A DNA stretch of 64,000 bases from Polyangium fumosum (GTDB lineage: Bacteria; Myxococcota_A; Polyangia; Polyangiales; Polyangiaceae): positions 95,731 to 159,730 of the forward strand of contig NZ_SSMQ01000024.1 of NCBI RefSeq assembly GCF_005144585.1, read 5' to 3'. Shown here in pieces: positions 34,296-43,691 of this stretch. The notes below the pieces were generated by a model. That model had not been told where the DNA came from, did no database searches, and saw only the letters and a list, made by a program, of their open reading frames with translations. The translations under genes were made by a program, and so were the position numbers. Numbering within the stretch: the stretch's first letter is position 1; the number at the start of each line of letters is the position of its first letter.

Positions 34296-35576
34296 ATGCG
34301 TCGAATGGCCCTCGCCCTCCTCGGCTTCGTGATCGCGGCGTGTACGACGCCCCCCGGGGCCGCCGTCCCGCAGGCGGAGCCCGGAACCACGTATTCGTTC
34401 CCGGCCGAGTTCGAGCCACATACGTCGATCTGGCTCGCCTGGCCGACCTACGAAAACAAGGCGGGGCACCCGACCGAGCGCGTCGTGGAGGACATCGTCC
34501 GCGCGCTCCACGGCCACGTGTCGGTCGACCTGCTCGCCCAGGACGAGGCGGAGGCGGGCGTGATCCGGGAGCGGCTCGCGCAGGATGCCGTGCCGTCCGA
34601 TCACGTACGCATCCACGCCATGCCACACGCAGACATCTGGCTGCGCGACATGGGGCCGATCTTCGTGAAGACGAGCGGCGGCGGACGCGCGGTCGTCGAT
34701 TACGCGTACAATGCCTGGGGATATCCCGGTTTTGATCGATCGAGCCCGATGGGTTTGATGGAGGACGCCGTCGATCGAAACGTGGCGGCATTGCGGGGCC
34801 TGCCGGTCGTGCGATCGAGCATGTCGAGCGAAGGGGGCAATCGGGAGTCGAACGGCGCGGGGACGTTCATGCTCACGGAGCAGGTGGAGCGGCAACGAAA
34901 CCCGGGGATGTCACGCGCGCAAATCGAGGCGGAGTTCCGGAGGACGCTCGGCGCCAAAGCGTTCGTGTGGCTGCCCCAAGGAATCGCCGAGGACGACGCG
35001 ACGTGGGAAGGGCCGCTGCCGGGCGGCATTTACACGCCGCTCACGCCGGGCGGGCACATCGACGAATATGCACGTTTCGCCGATGCCCACACGATTCTGC
35101 TCGGCGAGGTGACCGAGGAGGAGGCACGGGCGGATGTGATCCACGCCATGACACGCGAGCGGCTCGAACGGGCGCGCGCGGCGATCGAGGCGTCGGTGGA
35201 TCAGGACGGCCGTCCATTCCGGATCGTGCGTGTCCCGATGCCCGAGCCGCTCTATGACACGCTCGGCCCCGGCGACGGCGTTTACGAGTCACTGAAGAGA
35301 ATGCAGTACACGAGCGGCGTGCCCTTTCCGAAGGGCTCGCCGGTGCGGATCATCGTGTCGACGAGCTACCTGAATTTCCTGGTCACGAACGGCGTGGTCC
35401 TCGTGCAGGTCTATTCCAAAGAGGGGAGGCCTTCACGCGTGAAAGAAAAAGACGCGGCCGCGCAACGGATCCTCGGGGAGGTGTTTCCCGGGCGGAAGAT
35501 CGTCCCGATCGACGCCGAGGCCGTGAACCTCGGCGGCGGCGGCATTCATTGCATCACGCAGCAGGAGCCGCGCTGA
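34296..35576 (+). CDS. Lipoprotein agmatine deiminase / peptidylarginine deiminase-family protein
   Basis: A 426-residue protein from ATG 34296. A short signal peptide with lipobox VIAAC makes it a likely lipoprotein; most agmatine deiminases are cytoplasmic. The catalytic motifs are present: WLRDMGP near residue 115 (substrate Asp), SEGGNRESNG, GGHIDEYARF (catalytic His-Asp) and the C-terminal nucleophile in GGGGIHCITQQ. The family removes the guanidine imino group of agmatine or C-terminal peptidyl-arginine. Surface location would give access to external arginine compounds or peptides. Which of the two substrates is used cannot be told. Confidence 0.88.
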   Translation: MRRMALALLGFVIAACTTPPGAAVPQAEPGTTYSFPAEFEPHTSIWLAWPTYENKAGHPTERVVEDIVRALHGHVSVDLLAQDEAEAGVIRERLAQDAVPSDHVRIHAMPHADIWLRDMGPIFVKTSGGGRAVVDYAYNAWGYPGFDRSSPMGLMEDAVDRNVAALRGLPVVRSSMSSEGGNRESNGAGTFMLTEQVERQRNPGMSRAQIEAEFRRTLGAKAFVWLPQGIAEDDATWEGPLPGGIYTPLTPGGHIDEYARFADAHTILLGEVTEEEARADVIHAMTRERLERARAAIEASVDQDGRPFRIVRVPMPEPLYDTLGPGDGVYESLKRMQYTSGVPFPKGSPVRIIVSTSYLNFLVTNGVVLVQVYSKEGRPSRVKEKDAAAQRILGEVFPGRKIVPIDAEAVNLGGGGIHCITQQEPR

Positions 35577-35580
35577 GCGG

Positions 35581-36405
35581 CTACTCGCGCACCCACTTCA
35601 CCCGGCCAAACCGCGCCGCCTTGTGAAAATTCCCCATCCCGAGGATCGGGGACCAGGCGACGCCGCCGTTGTTCTGCATCGCATAAAAATTCATCCGCCA
35701 GGCATCCCCGGGCGCGGGCGGTGAGGCTTTTGCCTTGGCGAACGATTTCCAGGGGATCCGCGCCTCCACGGTGTATCCCTCGTCCTTGTCCTCGTCCGCG
35801 TCGATCGTGCCGCGGAGGACGACCGCGCTCGTGAGCCCGGCGCTCCAGTCCTGGTGCCCGAAGGGACCTGCGTTTCCGCCCCGAGGACGATTGTAATCGT
35901 CGAACTGCGAGTCGAAGACCAGGTTCTGCGGGTTCACCTGGATCTCGTAATAGTCCTTGTTGTCGCCGTCGCCGTCGGGGTCGATCATGACCTCGACGGT
36001 GTCGCGCTCCCAGAGGTGCGGATCCAGCGCGTCCGTGGGAAAACCGCCGCGGATCGTCGTGTCTTTCACGTCGAAGGCGACGTAGAGGAACTGGTCGTCC
36101 CAGAGGAGACGCGCGTTGCCCTGCACCGGGATCCGCGGGTTTACCGCGCCGGACGCGACGTCGACGAAAGGACCCGTCTCCGTCGCCTTCGCCCACGCAG
36201 GCTCGTCGAGCTTGCCGTCGATCGTGATCGTCTCGCCGGACGAGATCGCCTTCACGGTGATCTCTTTGATCACGCGGCGCGGATCCTCACCGGGCGCGCT
36301 CTTCGCGCCCGTCCCGCCCGCTTGTTGTTCGGGTTTGCCGCCGCCCGGATCCCGCGAGCACGCGGCGAGGGCGAGCGCGCACGCGACGAAGACGAATCGA
36401 CGCAT
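35581..36405 (-). CDS. CBM9-like (carbohydrate-binding) lipoprotein
   Basis: A 274-residue protein. The signal peptide ends in LALAAC and is followed by a short Gly/Lys linker. The body fits the CBM9/DOMON-like family 9 fold: TIDGKLDEPAWAKATETGPF, ARLLWDDQFLYVAFDVKDTT, WERDTVEVMIDPDGDGDNKD, YYEIQVNPQN and YTVEARIPWKSF. These are the strands and aromatic or acid positions typical of proteins that bind saccharides or act as surface sugar-binding domains. It begins 12 bases after ffh, so it may be the distal gene of that unit. It converges with the deiminase gene. Confidence 0.82.
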   Translation of the reverse strand: MRRFVFVACALALAACSRDPGGGKPEQQAGGTGAKSAPGEDPRRVIKEITVKAISSGETITIDGKLDEPAWAKATETGPFVDVASGAVNPRIPVQGNARLLWDDQFLYVAFDVKDTTIRGGFPTDALDPHLWERDTVEVMIDPDGDGDNKDYYEIQVNPQNLVFDSQFDDYNRPRGGNAGPFGHQDWSAGLTSAVVLRGTIDADEDKDEGYTVEARIPWKSFAKAKASPPAPGDAWRMNFYAMQNNGGVAWSPILGMGNFHKAARFGRVKWVRE

Positions 36406-36417
36406 GCGCGCTCCTTG

Positions 36418-38082
<1,665 letters not shown>

Positions 38083-38163
38083 ACGGGGGCGCTCTTTAGC
38101 ACGAGGCGCGCGCGTCCGTACCCCCTCGCGCGCGTTTTCCCTTGCCTGGTTCCCCAGACTCCG

Positions 38164-38577
38164 TCAGCGGCGGCGAAGGCGCAGCTCGGTCGCCGCTTTT
38201 TCGCAGGCCGGCATGGCCTCCTCGCTGCTCTTGCGGATCTTCTCCTCGGCCGCGGCGAGGTCGGCGAGCAGGGTCTTCGGCACCGGGCCCGCGCCGCCGA
38301 GCGCGCGCTTGACGGCCTCGGTGCCCTCCTTGCCCTCGCCAAGGAGGCGGTAGGCCTCGACGCAATTGTCCCGGGCACGCTGGGCCTCGGGGCTCGGAGC
38401 AGGCTTCGTTTCGAGCGCCGAGAGCAGGTTCTTCCGTCCGGCCAGGTCCTCGGCCGGCGCGTCGCGGAGGGCCTCGATCGCCGCGAGGAGCGCGCGCTCC
38501 TGCTCGGCTCCGGCAGACGTGCAGCCGAGGGCGGAGGCGAGGCCCAGGGCGAGGAGGGGCGGGCCTCGGCGGATCAA
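38164..38577 (-). CDS. Small lipoprotein, coupled to the upstream membrane protein
   Basis: A 137-residue protein. I choose TTG 38577, which overlaps the stop of the upstream gene (TTGA) and gives LIRRGPPLLALGLASALGC, a clean lipobox. The rest is helical and Glu/Ala-rich with cysteines at about residues 75 and 120. The function is unknown. Coupling to the zinc-ribbon membrane protein suggests that both act at the same membrane. Confidence 0.6.
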   Translation of the reverse strand: MIRRGPPLLALGLASALGCTSAGAEQERALLAAIEALRDAPAEDLAGRKNLLSALETKPAPSPEAQRARDNCVEAYRLLGEGKEGTEAVKRALGGAGPVPKTLLADLAAAEEKIRKSSEEAMPACEKAATELRLRRR

Positions 38578-39119
38578 TCCGCGCCCGCGCGCTTCGGCGC
38601 CGGGCCCATCTGGATGCGCTCGCCGATGTACGAGCCGACCATCGTGAAGAGCACGCCGATCACCGCGAGGATGACGTACATGAAGAGCGGCAGCGTCCGG
38701 ACGGTCTGCGACTTCATGAGCTGAAAGACCGTGGGGATCGCGACGAGCAGCGTGGCGACGACCGGCTCGGCCACCGTCTTTCCCGGCGAGATCATGCCGA
38801 GCAGGATGCCCCCGACGAACCACACGGGCACCGCGATCATCATCCCGTAGCGGCCCTCGAAGTCGAAGGCGCTGACGACCATCGGCAAACCGACGACGAT
38901 CGCCGCCGTGAGCACGGCCTGGACGAGCAGCGCGATGCCGGCCCATGCGACGCTGAAGCCGTCGCTGCCGCGCCGCCCTTCACCGCCTTCGTCACGGCCT
39001 CGGCCGAGATCCATCGACGCGCCGCACGAGACGCACCGGCCGCTCGGCGGGACGGGCGAGTTCGTCGCTCCGCAGGAGGGGCAGACGACGGAGGAGACCT
39101 TCTTCGCGGACGTTGCCAC
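38574..39119 (-). CDS. Zinc-ribbon membrane protein
   Basis: A 181-residue protein. The N-terminus has a zinc ribbon (VVCPSCGATN ... GRCVSCGAS, two CxxC pairs), then an acidic Gly-rich linker, then four predicted membrane helices (about residues 60-165: GIALLVQAVLTAAIVVGLPM, IAVPVWFVGGILLGM, VVATLLVAIPTVFQL, MYVILAVIGVLFTMVG). The ribbon should face the cytoplasm. No family is known to me. Its stop overlaps the next gene's start. Confidence 0.75.
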   Translation of the reverse strand: MATSAKKVSSVVCPSCGATNSPVPPSGRCVSCGASMDLGRGRDEGGEGRRGSDGFSVAWAGIALLVQAVLTAAIVVGLPMVVSAFDFEGRYGMMIAVPVWFVGGILLGMISPGKTVAEPVVATLLVAIPTVFQLMKSQTVRTLPLFMYVILAVIGVLFTMVGSYIGERIQMGPAPKRAGAD

Positions 39120-39257
39120 GCGCGTAGGCTAGAAAAGCGAGGGCAAGAGGGCAAGAGATCCCCCGCCCGGCCGCGAGGAACCGGACGGCAGGCAGCGGAA
39201 ATCCGACGCGAGGACGAAGGAACCCGGACCGCCCGGCGATGTCCGTCGGTTATACTC

Positions 39258-39974
39258 GTGACCGGACACCGCTACCCGACCCCCACCGCCCTGCTCGTGC
39301 CCCGCGATCCGTCGCCCACCCTGACCGCGCCCCGCCCGCCGGCCCTCGACGCCGCGGGGTCGGATCCCGACCTCATCGCGCTGCCCGCGCCGCCGAAACG
39401 CGAGCGCACGGCGACGGTGGTGTTGATGGCGCTCACGACGCTCGCGGCCGCCTGGATGGCGTTCGTGCTGTCCGGAGAAGCACGTTACGCGCTCACGCCG
39501 GGCCAGCTCATGGAGGTGCCGGACCTCGCGACGCTCACGCCGGGCGCGGATCTGGAGAACCGCTACGTGCGCGCGACGGGCCTGCTCGGCACGACGGGGG
39601 CGATCCGCTACGGGCGCGCGGCGGAGGGGGACTCGTTCCGGCTCGCGCCCATCGCGGGCAACGAGAAGATCTGGGTGGAGATCCGCGTGCCCGAGGGCTT
39701 CGAGGGTCCCCGCTTCATGCCGCCGACGAGCTTCGCCGGCCGGCTCGTGCCGTTCCGCAAAGCAGGCCTGCGCCACGCGCGCCTGCCCGAATCCGTGCAC
39801 GCGCAGACGAACAAGGCCGTGCCCGACGACGCCTGGGTGCTCATCGACGGGAGCTCGCCGCGCGCGTCGCGCTGGGCCGTCGCGCTGGTCGCGCTCTTCC
39901 TGGGGTTCGCCGCGTGGAACCTCGCGGGCATCGTGCGCGTGCTCGCGCGGGTGCGCGACGGCGAAGCGCGGTAG
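39258..39974 (+). CDS. Two-TM membrane protein with extracytoplasmic domain
   Basis: A 238-residue protein from GTG 39258. A Pro-rich cytoplasmic N-terminus (~50 residues) is followed by a membrane helix (TVVLMALTTLAAAWMAFVL). Next comes a ~120-residue outer domain with a beta pattern (NRYVRATGLLGTTGAIRYGR; EKIWVEIRVPEGFEGP), then a second helix (WAVALVALFLGFAAWNLAGI) and a short Arg-rich end. This resembles small membrane-anchored OB-fold-like proteins. The family is not recognised and there is no signal for lipidation. Confidence 0.65.
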   Translation: MTGHRYPTPTALLVPRDPSPTLTAPRPPALDAAGSDPDLIALPAPPKRERTATVVLMALTTLAAAWMAFVLSGEARYALTPGQLMEVPDLATLTPGADLENRYVRATGLLGTTGAIRYGRAAEGDSFRLAPIAGNEKIWVEIRVPEGFEGPRFMPPTSFAGRLVPFRKAGLRHARLPESVHAQTNKAVPDDAWVLIDGSSPRASRWAVALVALFLGFAAWNLAGIVRVLARVRDGEAR

Positions 39975-39983
39975 ACGCGCGCG

Positions 39984-40862
39984 TCAGGGTGCGCCGAGGA
40001 AATCGAGCAGGATCGGGTTCACGACCTCGGGTCGTTCGAGGTGCACGAAGTGGCCCGCGCGCGGCACCGTGTGCACACGGATGCCCGCGAGGAAATGTCG
40101 CTCCTCCATGCCACGCGCGAGCTCGACGCCGATGCAGCCGTCGTCCTCGCCGTGGATGTGGATCGCGGGCACGGTCGTCTTCGTGAAGAGGAGGCGCCGT
40201 GCCTCGCCGAGGAGCACGCGCGACGAGAAGAACGCGCGGTAGTAGCCGATGACTTCGGACACGCGGGGAGCGATGCCTGCCTTGATGAGATCGAGGTCCT
40301 CGCGGGACGCGGTGTAGCCAGGAGACCAGTCGCGCCAGAGGCGATCGATGAGCGCGAAGTCGTTCTTCGCGAGGCCACGCTCGGCGACGCCGCGGAGCTG
40401 GAAGTAGGCGATGTACCAGGAGCGACGAAGCTGCGCGGGCTGCGCGAGCCTCGGCAACGTGGCGCGGAGGTGCGGCACGGCGATCGTGACGAGATGGGAG
40501 AAGCGCGCGGGCGCGAGCGCGGTCGCGGCGTAGGCGGCGACGGCGCCCCAGTCGTGGCCGACGAGGCGCACGGGCGAGCCGGGCGAGAGCCGATCCGCGA
40601 GCGCGCAGAGGTCGCGGCCGAGGGCTTCGGCATCGTAACGACGGCTCTTCGGGATGCCGCTCGGCGCGTAGCCGCGCATCGTCGGGCACGCGACGCGGAA
40701 GCCTCGCGCGATGAGTGGATCGATCTGAGCACGAAACGAGCGCGCGTCGTCGGGGAAGCCGTGCGCGCAAAGGACGAGGGGCCCGTCGCCGTGCACGGTG
40801 CACGAGAGCTCGACATCGCCGAGGTCGATCGTCTTCGTCACGAGCGTCTTCGTCGCCGCCAT
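39984..40862 (-). CDS. Alpha/beta hydrolase (epoxide hydrolase-like)
   Basis: A 292-residue soluble enzyme. Motifs: oxyanion segment HGFPDD, nucleophile Asp in GHDWGA (Asp, as in epoxide hydrolases and dehalogenases, not Ser), acid in HGEDDGCI, and the base His in AGHFVH. Residues ~140-220 form the cap. The nucleophile-Asp elbow GHDWG points to an epoxide hydrolase or haloalkane dehalogenase-like reaction. The substrate is unknown. The start ATG is 40862, in a compact divergent region with the small membrane protein at 40937. Confidence 0.85.
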   Translation of the reverse strand: MAATKTLVTKTIDLGDVELSCTVHGDGPLVLCAHGFPDDARSFRAQIDPLIARGFRVACPTMRGYAPSGIPKSRRYDAEALGRDLCALADRLSPGSPVRLVGHDWGAVAAYAATALAPARFSHLVTIAVPHLRATLPRLAQPAQLRRSWYIAYFQLRGVAERGLAKNDFALIDRLWRDWSPGYTASREDLDLIKAGIAPRVSEVIGYYRAFFSSRVLLGEARRLLFTKTTVPAIHIHGEDDGCIGVELARGMEERHFLAGIRVHTVPRAGHFVHLERPEVVNPILLDFLGAP

Positions 40863-40936
40863 GGCGAGAGGCTACACGAGGCGCGCGTGACGGGGGGCGA
40901 ACCGCGCGACGTGCGTCCGCGTGCTAGCGATCAGGG

Positions 40937-41107
40937 ATGAAGCTCGAGCTCGGCATTCCGGTCTGGCTGCTCTGCGGGATCCTCGGCGCTTGGATCGCCA
41001 CGACGAAGGGTCGCGGCGGTTGCTTCTGGTTCCTCACGTGCGCGGTGCTCGGCCCGATTGGGCTCGTCTTCGCGGCCGTCGTTTCGAAGCGAACGCAGAA
41101 GGACTGA
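40937..41107 (+). CDS. Small two-helix membrane protein
   Basis: A 56-codon reading frame from ATG 40937: a first helix with IPVWLLCGILGAWIATT, a charged turn (KGRGG), and a second helix CFWFLTCAVLGPIGLVFAAV, ending KRTQKD. The size and pattern resemble small YqaE/PMP3-like or DUF-type hairpin proteins, though not clearly one family. The upstream purine stretch AGGG fits translation. It is divergent from the hydrolase gene. Confidence 0.55.
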   Translation: MKLELGIPVWLLCGILGAWIATTKGRGGCFWFLTCAVLGPIGLVFAAVVSKRTQKD

Positions 41108-41515
41108 CGACGGACGCGTACGTCCCGCTCGACTCGCATCGACGTGTCCGGACGCGCGTGCACACGCTCTGGTCGTGGGCGAATAGACGGGGGCAAAATC
41201 GGCGCACGCCGGGACGCGCGGGACGAACGCGCGCGAACCGCCGAAGACGGCTTCGATCGTCTCGGGGCGGATGCGGCTCCCAAGCGAGACGATTCGTGGA
41301 GAACACGCGCCGCGTGGTCCGAGAATTCCCCGCATGTGCCTCTGCGCGTTCACGCGGGCTGGATGCGCGAGGCCCGAAAGGCCCACGGCCGCTGCCTTGC
41401 ATTGCGACGTGAGCGAGCGCTTCGACGACGAGCGGACGGCTCGTCGCGAGGCGTCTTCCCCACGCGCGGCGCGAACCGAGCGAGGGCGGCACGCGAGACA
41501 AGGAGAGGTATCTCG
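41108..41515. other. Intergenic region before the repeat-protein gene
   Basis: About 400 bases without a gene I can support. The frames here are Arg-rich shadows of the GC composition, with no ribosome site. I see no tandem repeat, tRNA or strong hairpin. The promoter of the secreted repeat protein should lie here, and AGGAGAG at 41501-41507 is its ribosome site. Confidence 0.4.
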
Positions 41516-42436
41516 ATGAAGAACTCGATCAAGCTCCTCCTGGCTGCGACGATCGCCACGAGCGCACCCTTCCTGAGCATCGACGAGGCATCGGCGAACG
41601 GCGGACGCTACGACGGAAGTCCGCGCTTCGGCGACGTCGACGCCAAGCTCCTCGACAACGGCGATCTGCGGTTCGGCTTCGAGCAGTCGAACATCCGCCG
41701 GCAGAACATCCGTTACTCGCTCGACGCCGACCTCCAGGCCACGTACCGATGCAAGGATCGACGCGGGCAGTACGCGGGCGATCCGATCGTCGTGCGCGAC
41801 TCGTGGAAGGATGCGAAGAGCTTCCAGGCGAACCGGCAGGGCCGCGTCAACGGGGAGTTCATCATGCCGCGCGATCGGTTCCGCGGCGCCGACGCTTGCC
41901 GCGGCAGCGGCTACCAGCCGGAGCTCACGCGGGTGACGCTCATGAACGCGCGTCTGCTCGACGAGACGAACAACATCCCCTACTCGCGCGACCGCGTGAC
42001 CTGCGACGCGCACGGCGCCAAGGACCGCGGCGACTACGGCACGCAGTACGGCGGCGGGGGCGACGTCCAGTACGGCGGCGGGGGCGACACTCAGTACGGT
42101 GGCAGGGGCGACGTCCAGTACGGTGGCGACAGCCAGTACGGCGGCGACAGCCAGTACGGCGGCGACAGCCAGTACGGCGGCGACAGCCAGTACGGCGGCG
42201 ACAGCCAGTACGGCGGCGACAGCCAGTACGGCGGCGACAGCCAGTACGGCGGCGGCAACGATCAGTACGACGATCAGTACGACGCCGGTGCGGGCGACAG
42301 CCAGTACGTCCCTAGCAAGGGCGGAAGCCAGTACGTCCCCAGCAAGGGCGGAAGCCAGTACGTCCCTAGCAAGGGCGGAAGCCAGTACGTCCCCAGCAAG
42401 GGCGGAAGCCAGTACGTCCCTAGCAAGGGCAACTGA
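41516..42436 (+). CDS. Secreted protein with tyrosine-rich tandem repeats
   Basis: A 306-residue protein. Signal peptide MKNSIKLLLAATIATSAPFL continues to an ASA cleavage site near residue 27, without a lipobox. Residues ~28-170 are a mixed domain with a few cysteines (YRCKDRRGQY, GADACRGSGYQP). The last ~130 residues are repeats: variants of GGGGDVQY, then seven GGDSQY units (18-bp DNA repeat at 42119-42249), then five SQYVPSKGG units (27-bp, 42298-42432). Such Gly/Tyr/Gln repeats are adhesive or matrix-like and, in DNA, prone to length change. The function is unknown. A strong terminator follows. Confidence 0.8.
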   Translation: MKNSIKLLLAATIATSAPFLSIDEASANGGRYDGSPRFGDVDAKLLDNGDLRFGFEQSNIRRQNIRYSLDADLQATYRCKDRRGQYAGDPIVVRDSWKDAKSFQANRQGRVNGEFIMPRDRFRGADACRGSGYQPELTRVTLMNARLLDETNNIPYSRDRVTCDAHGAKDRGDYGTQYGGGGDVQYGGGGDTQYGGRGDVQYGGDSQYGGDSQYGGDSQYGGDSQYGGDSQYGGDSQYGGDSQYGGGNDQYDDQYDAGAGDSQYVPSKGGSQYVPSKGGSQYVPSKGGSQYVPSKGGSQYVPSKGN

Positions 42437-42460
42437 GCATCGCGATCGTCGGCTCCTCCT

Positions 42461-42503
42461 CCCGATCCCGGGTTTCGGTTCCCCGGGATCGGGGTTTTCT
42501 TTT
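42461..42503 (+). terminator. Rho-independent terminator
   Basis: A perfect 12-bp stem, CCCGATCCCGGG at 42461-42472 with CCCGGGATCGGG at 42482-42493, a nine-base loop, and a T-rich tail GTTTTCTTTT. It follows the stop of the repeat-protein gene by 24 bases and ends 12 bases before the convergent gene's stop, so it may terminate from both sides. Confidence 0.9.
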
Positions 42504-42515
42504 CGAAGCGCGTGA

Positions 42516-43691
42516 TCACCACGAGCCGTCGCGGAGCGGCTCGGCGCCGAAGAGCTCGGCGAGCACCTTGCGGTACTGATCGGCGAGCCGCACGAGGTCG
42601 TGGAAGACCGCGGCGACGTCGTGCTCGCTCGCGAACGCGCTCACGGGCTCGAAGAAGGAGAGGACGACGACGTCCCCCGCGAGCGACAGACGACACACGC
42701 CCGACGTCTGGTCGTTCGCCGTGAGAAGGAGTCGGTAAAACGGCTCGTGGTTCGCCGAGGGCAAACGCACGAGCGGCACGCGCAGGATCACCTGCAAGCC
42801 TGCGCTGTCGAGGCGCACGGTGACCTCGGAGGGCGTCGCGTCTCCGCCGAGCGCGCGGTGCTGGATGCGCCACGCCCGTGGCCCCACGCGCGCCTTGTTC
42901 GCGACGATCCCCAGCGCAGCGAGCGCATCACGCACGACGCGCTCGGCCCCGGGGGATTCGCTCTCGTAAGCGTGCGGCAGGAGGATCCCGCACGACTCGC
43001 AACGATCGTTGTCCGCGGAGAACGCCTCGGTGCAGCCGGGGCAGCGATGGATGAGCGTGCGCTCGCCGAGCCCTTCGGCCGGCACGTCGAGCGCGCGGAG
43101 GTCGCGCGAGAGGAGCCCGACGGGCAGGACACATCGCGATCGATCGAGCGGATCCCGGCCGCTCCGCCGCGCCGTCGTGATCACGCCGATCACGCGCCCC
43201 GCCGCGTCGATCACGGGCGAGCCGCCACGACCTGCACGCACGCCGAGATCCGGATCGAGCGCCGCGAGCTCGCCGCCGCGCCCCTCGGCACACACGACGG
43301 CCATCGCCGTCACGAGCGTGTCGCCGGGCGCCGCGATCAGCGTCGTGACGGCCTCGCCGAGCCGCGGCAACGGATCGGCGCGGAGCGGCAGCGGCACCAC
43401 GCCGAGCGCTTCGAGCGGGAGCACGAACGCGAGATCTCGCTCGGCATCCACGGCGACGACGCGCCCCGCCGCGCGCCTGCCCTCCTCTGTCGAGAGCGTC
43501 ACCTCGGCCTGGAACCCGACCGTGCGCCAGCTCGTCACGATCACGCCGTTGCCGAGCGCGACCCATCCCGTGCCGCTCGACGTCCCCGAGGTCACCGTCA
43601 CGACACCACGACGCGCGACGCCGAGCACGCTCTCCTCCGCGCCGCCGTGCTGCATGAGTTCCCCGAGCGACGAGGCGATACGCGAGCTCAT
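42516..43691 (-). CDS. Catalytically dead trypsin-like protein with zinc ribbon and YbjN-like tail
   Basis: A 391-residue protein from ATG 43691, which overlaps the previous stop (ATGA). Residues ~25-175 have the strand order of an HtrA-type S1C protease: NGVIVTSWRTVGFQAEVTL, DAERDLAFVLP, AGRGGSPVIDAAGRVIGVIT. The triad is broken: the His site is W55/R56, the Asp remains near residue 86, and the Ser of GNSGGP is Gly in GRGGSP. A zinc ribbon follows (CPGCTEAFSADNDRCESCG, about 215-235). The last ~110 residues resemble YbjN/type III chaperone-like domains (FYRLLLTANDQTSG ... VVVLSFFEPVSAF). It is the last gene of a four-gene operon and is likely a binding, not cutting, module. Confidence 0.8.
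   Translation of the reverse strand: MSSRIASSLGELMQHGGAEESVLGVARRGVVTVTSGTSSGTGWVALGNGVIVTSWRTVGFQAEVTLSTEEGRRAAGRVVAVDAERDLAFVLPLEALGVVPLPLRADPLPRLGEAVTTLIAAPGDTLVTAMAVVCAEGRGGELAALDPDLGVRAGRGGSPVIDAAGRVIGVITTARRSGRDPLDRSRCVLPVGLLSRDLRALDVPAEGLGERTLIHRCPGCTEAFSADNDRCESCGILLPHAYESESPGAERVVRDALAALGIVANKARVGPRAWRIQHRALGGDATPSEVTVRLDSAGLQVILRVPLVRLPSANHEPFYRLLLTANDQTSGVCRLSLAGDVVVLSFFEPVSAFASEHDVAAVFHDLVRLADQYRKVLAELFGAEPLRDGSW

Noticed and set aside
41108..41515. A 163-codon frame running through 40921-41412
   Set aside because: Its translation is Arg-rich and unlike any protein, and it overlaps the small membrane protein gene in another frame.
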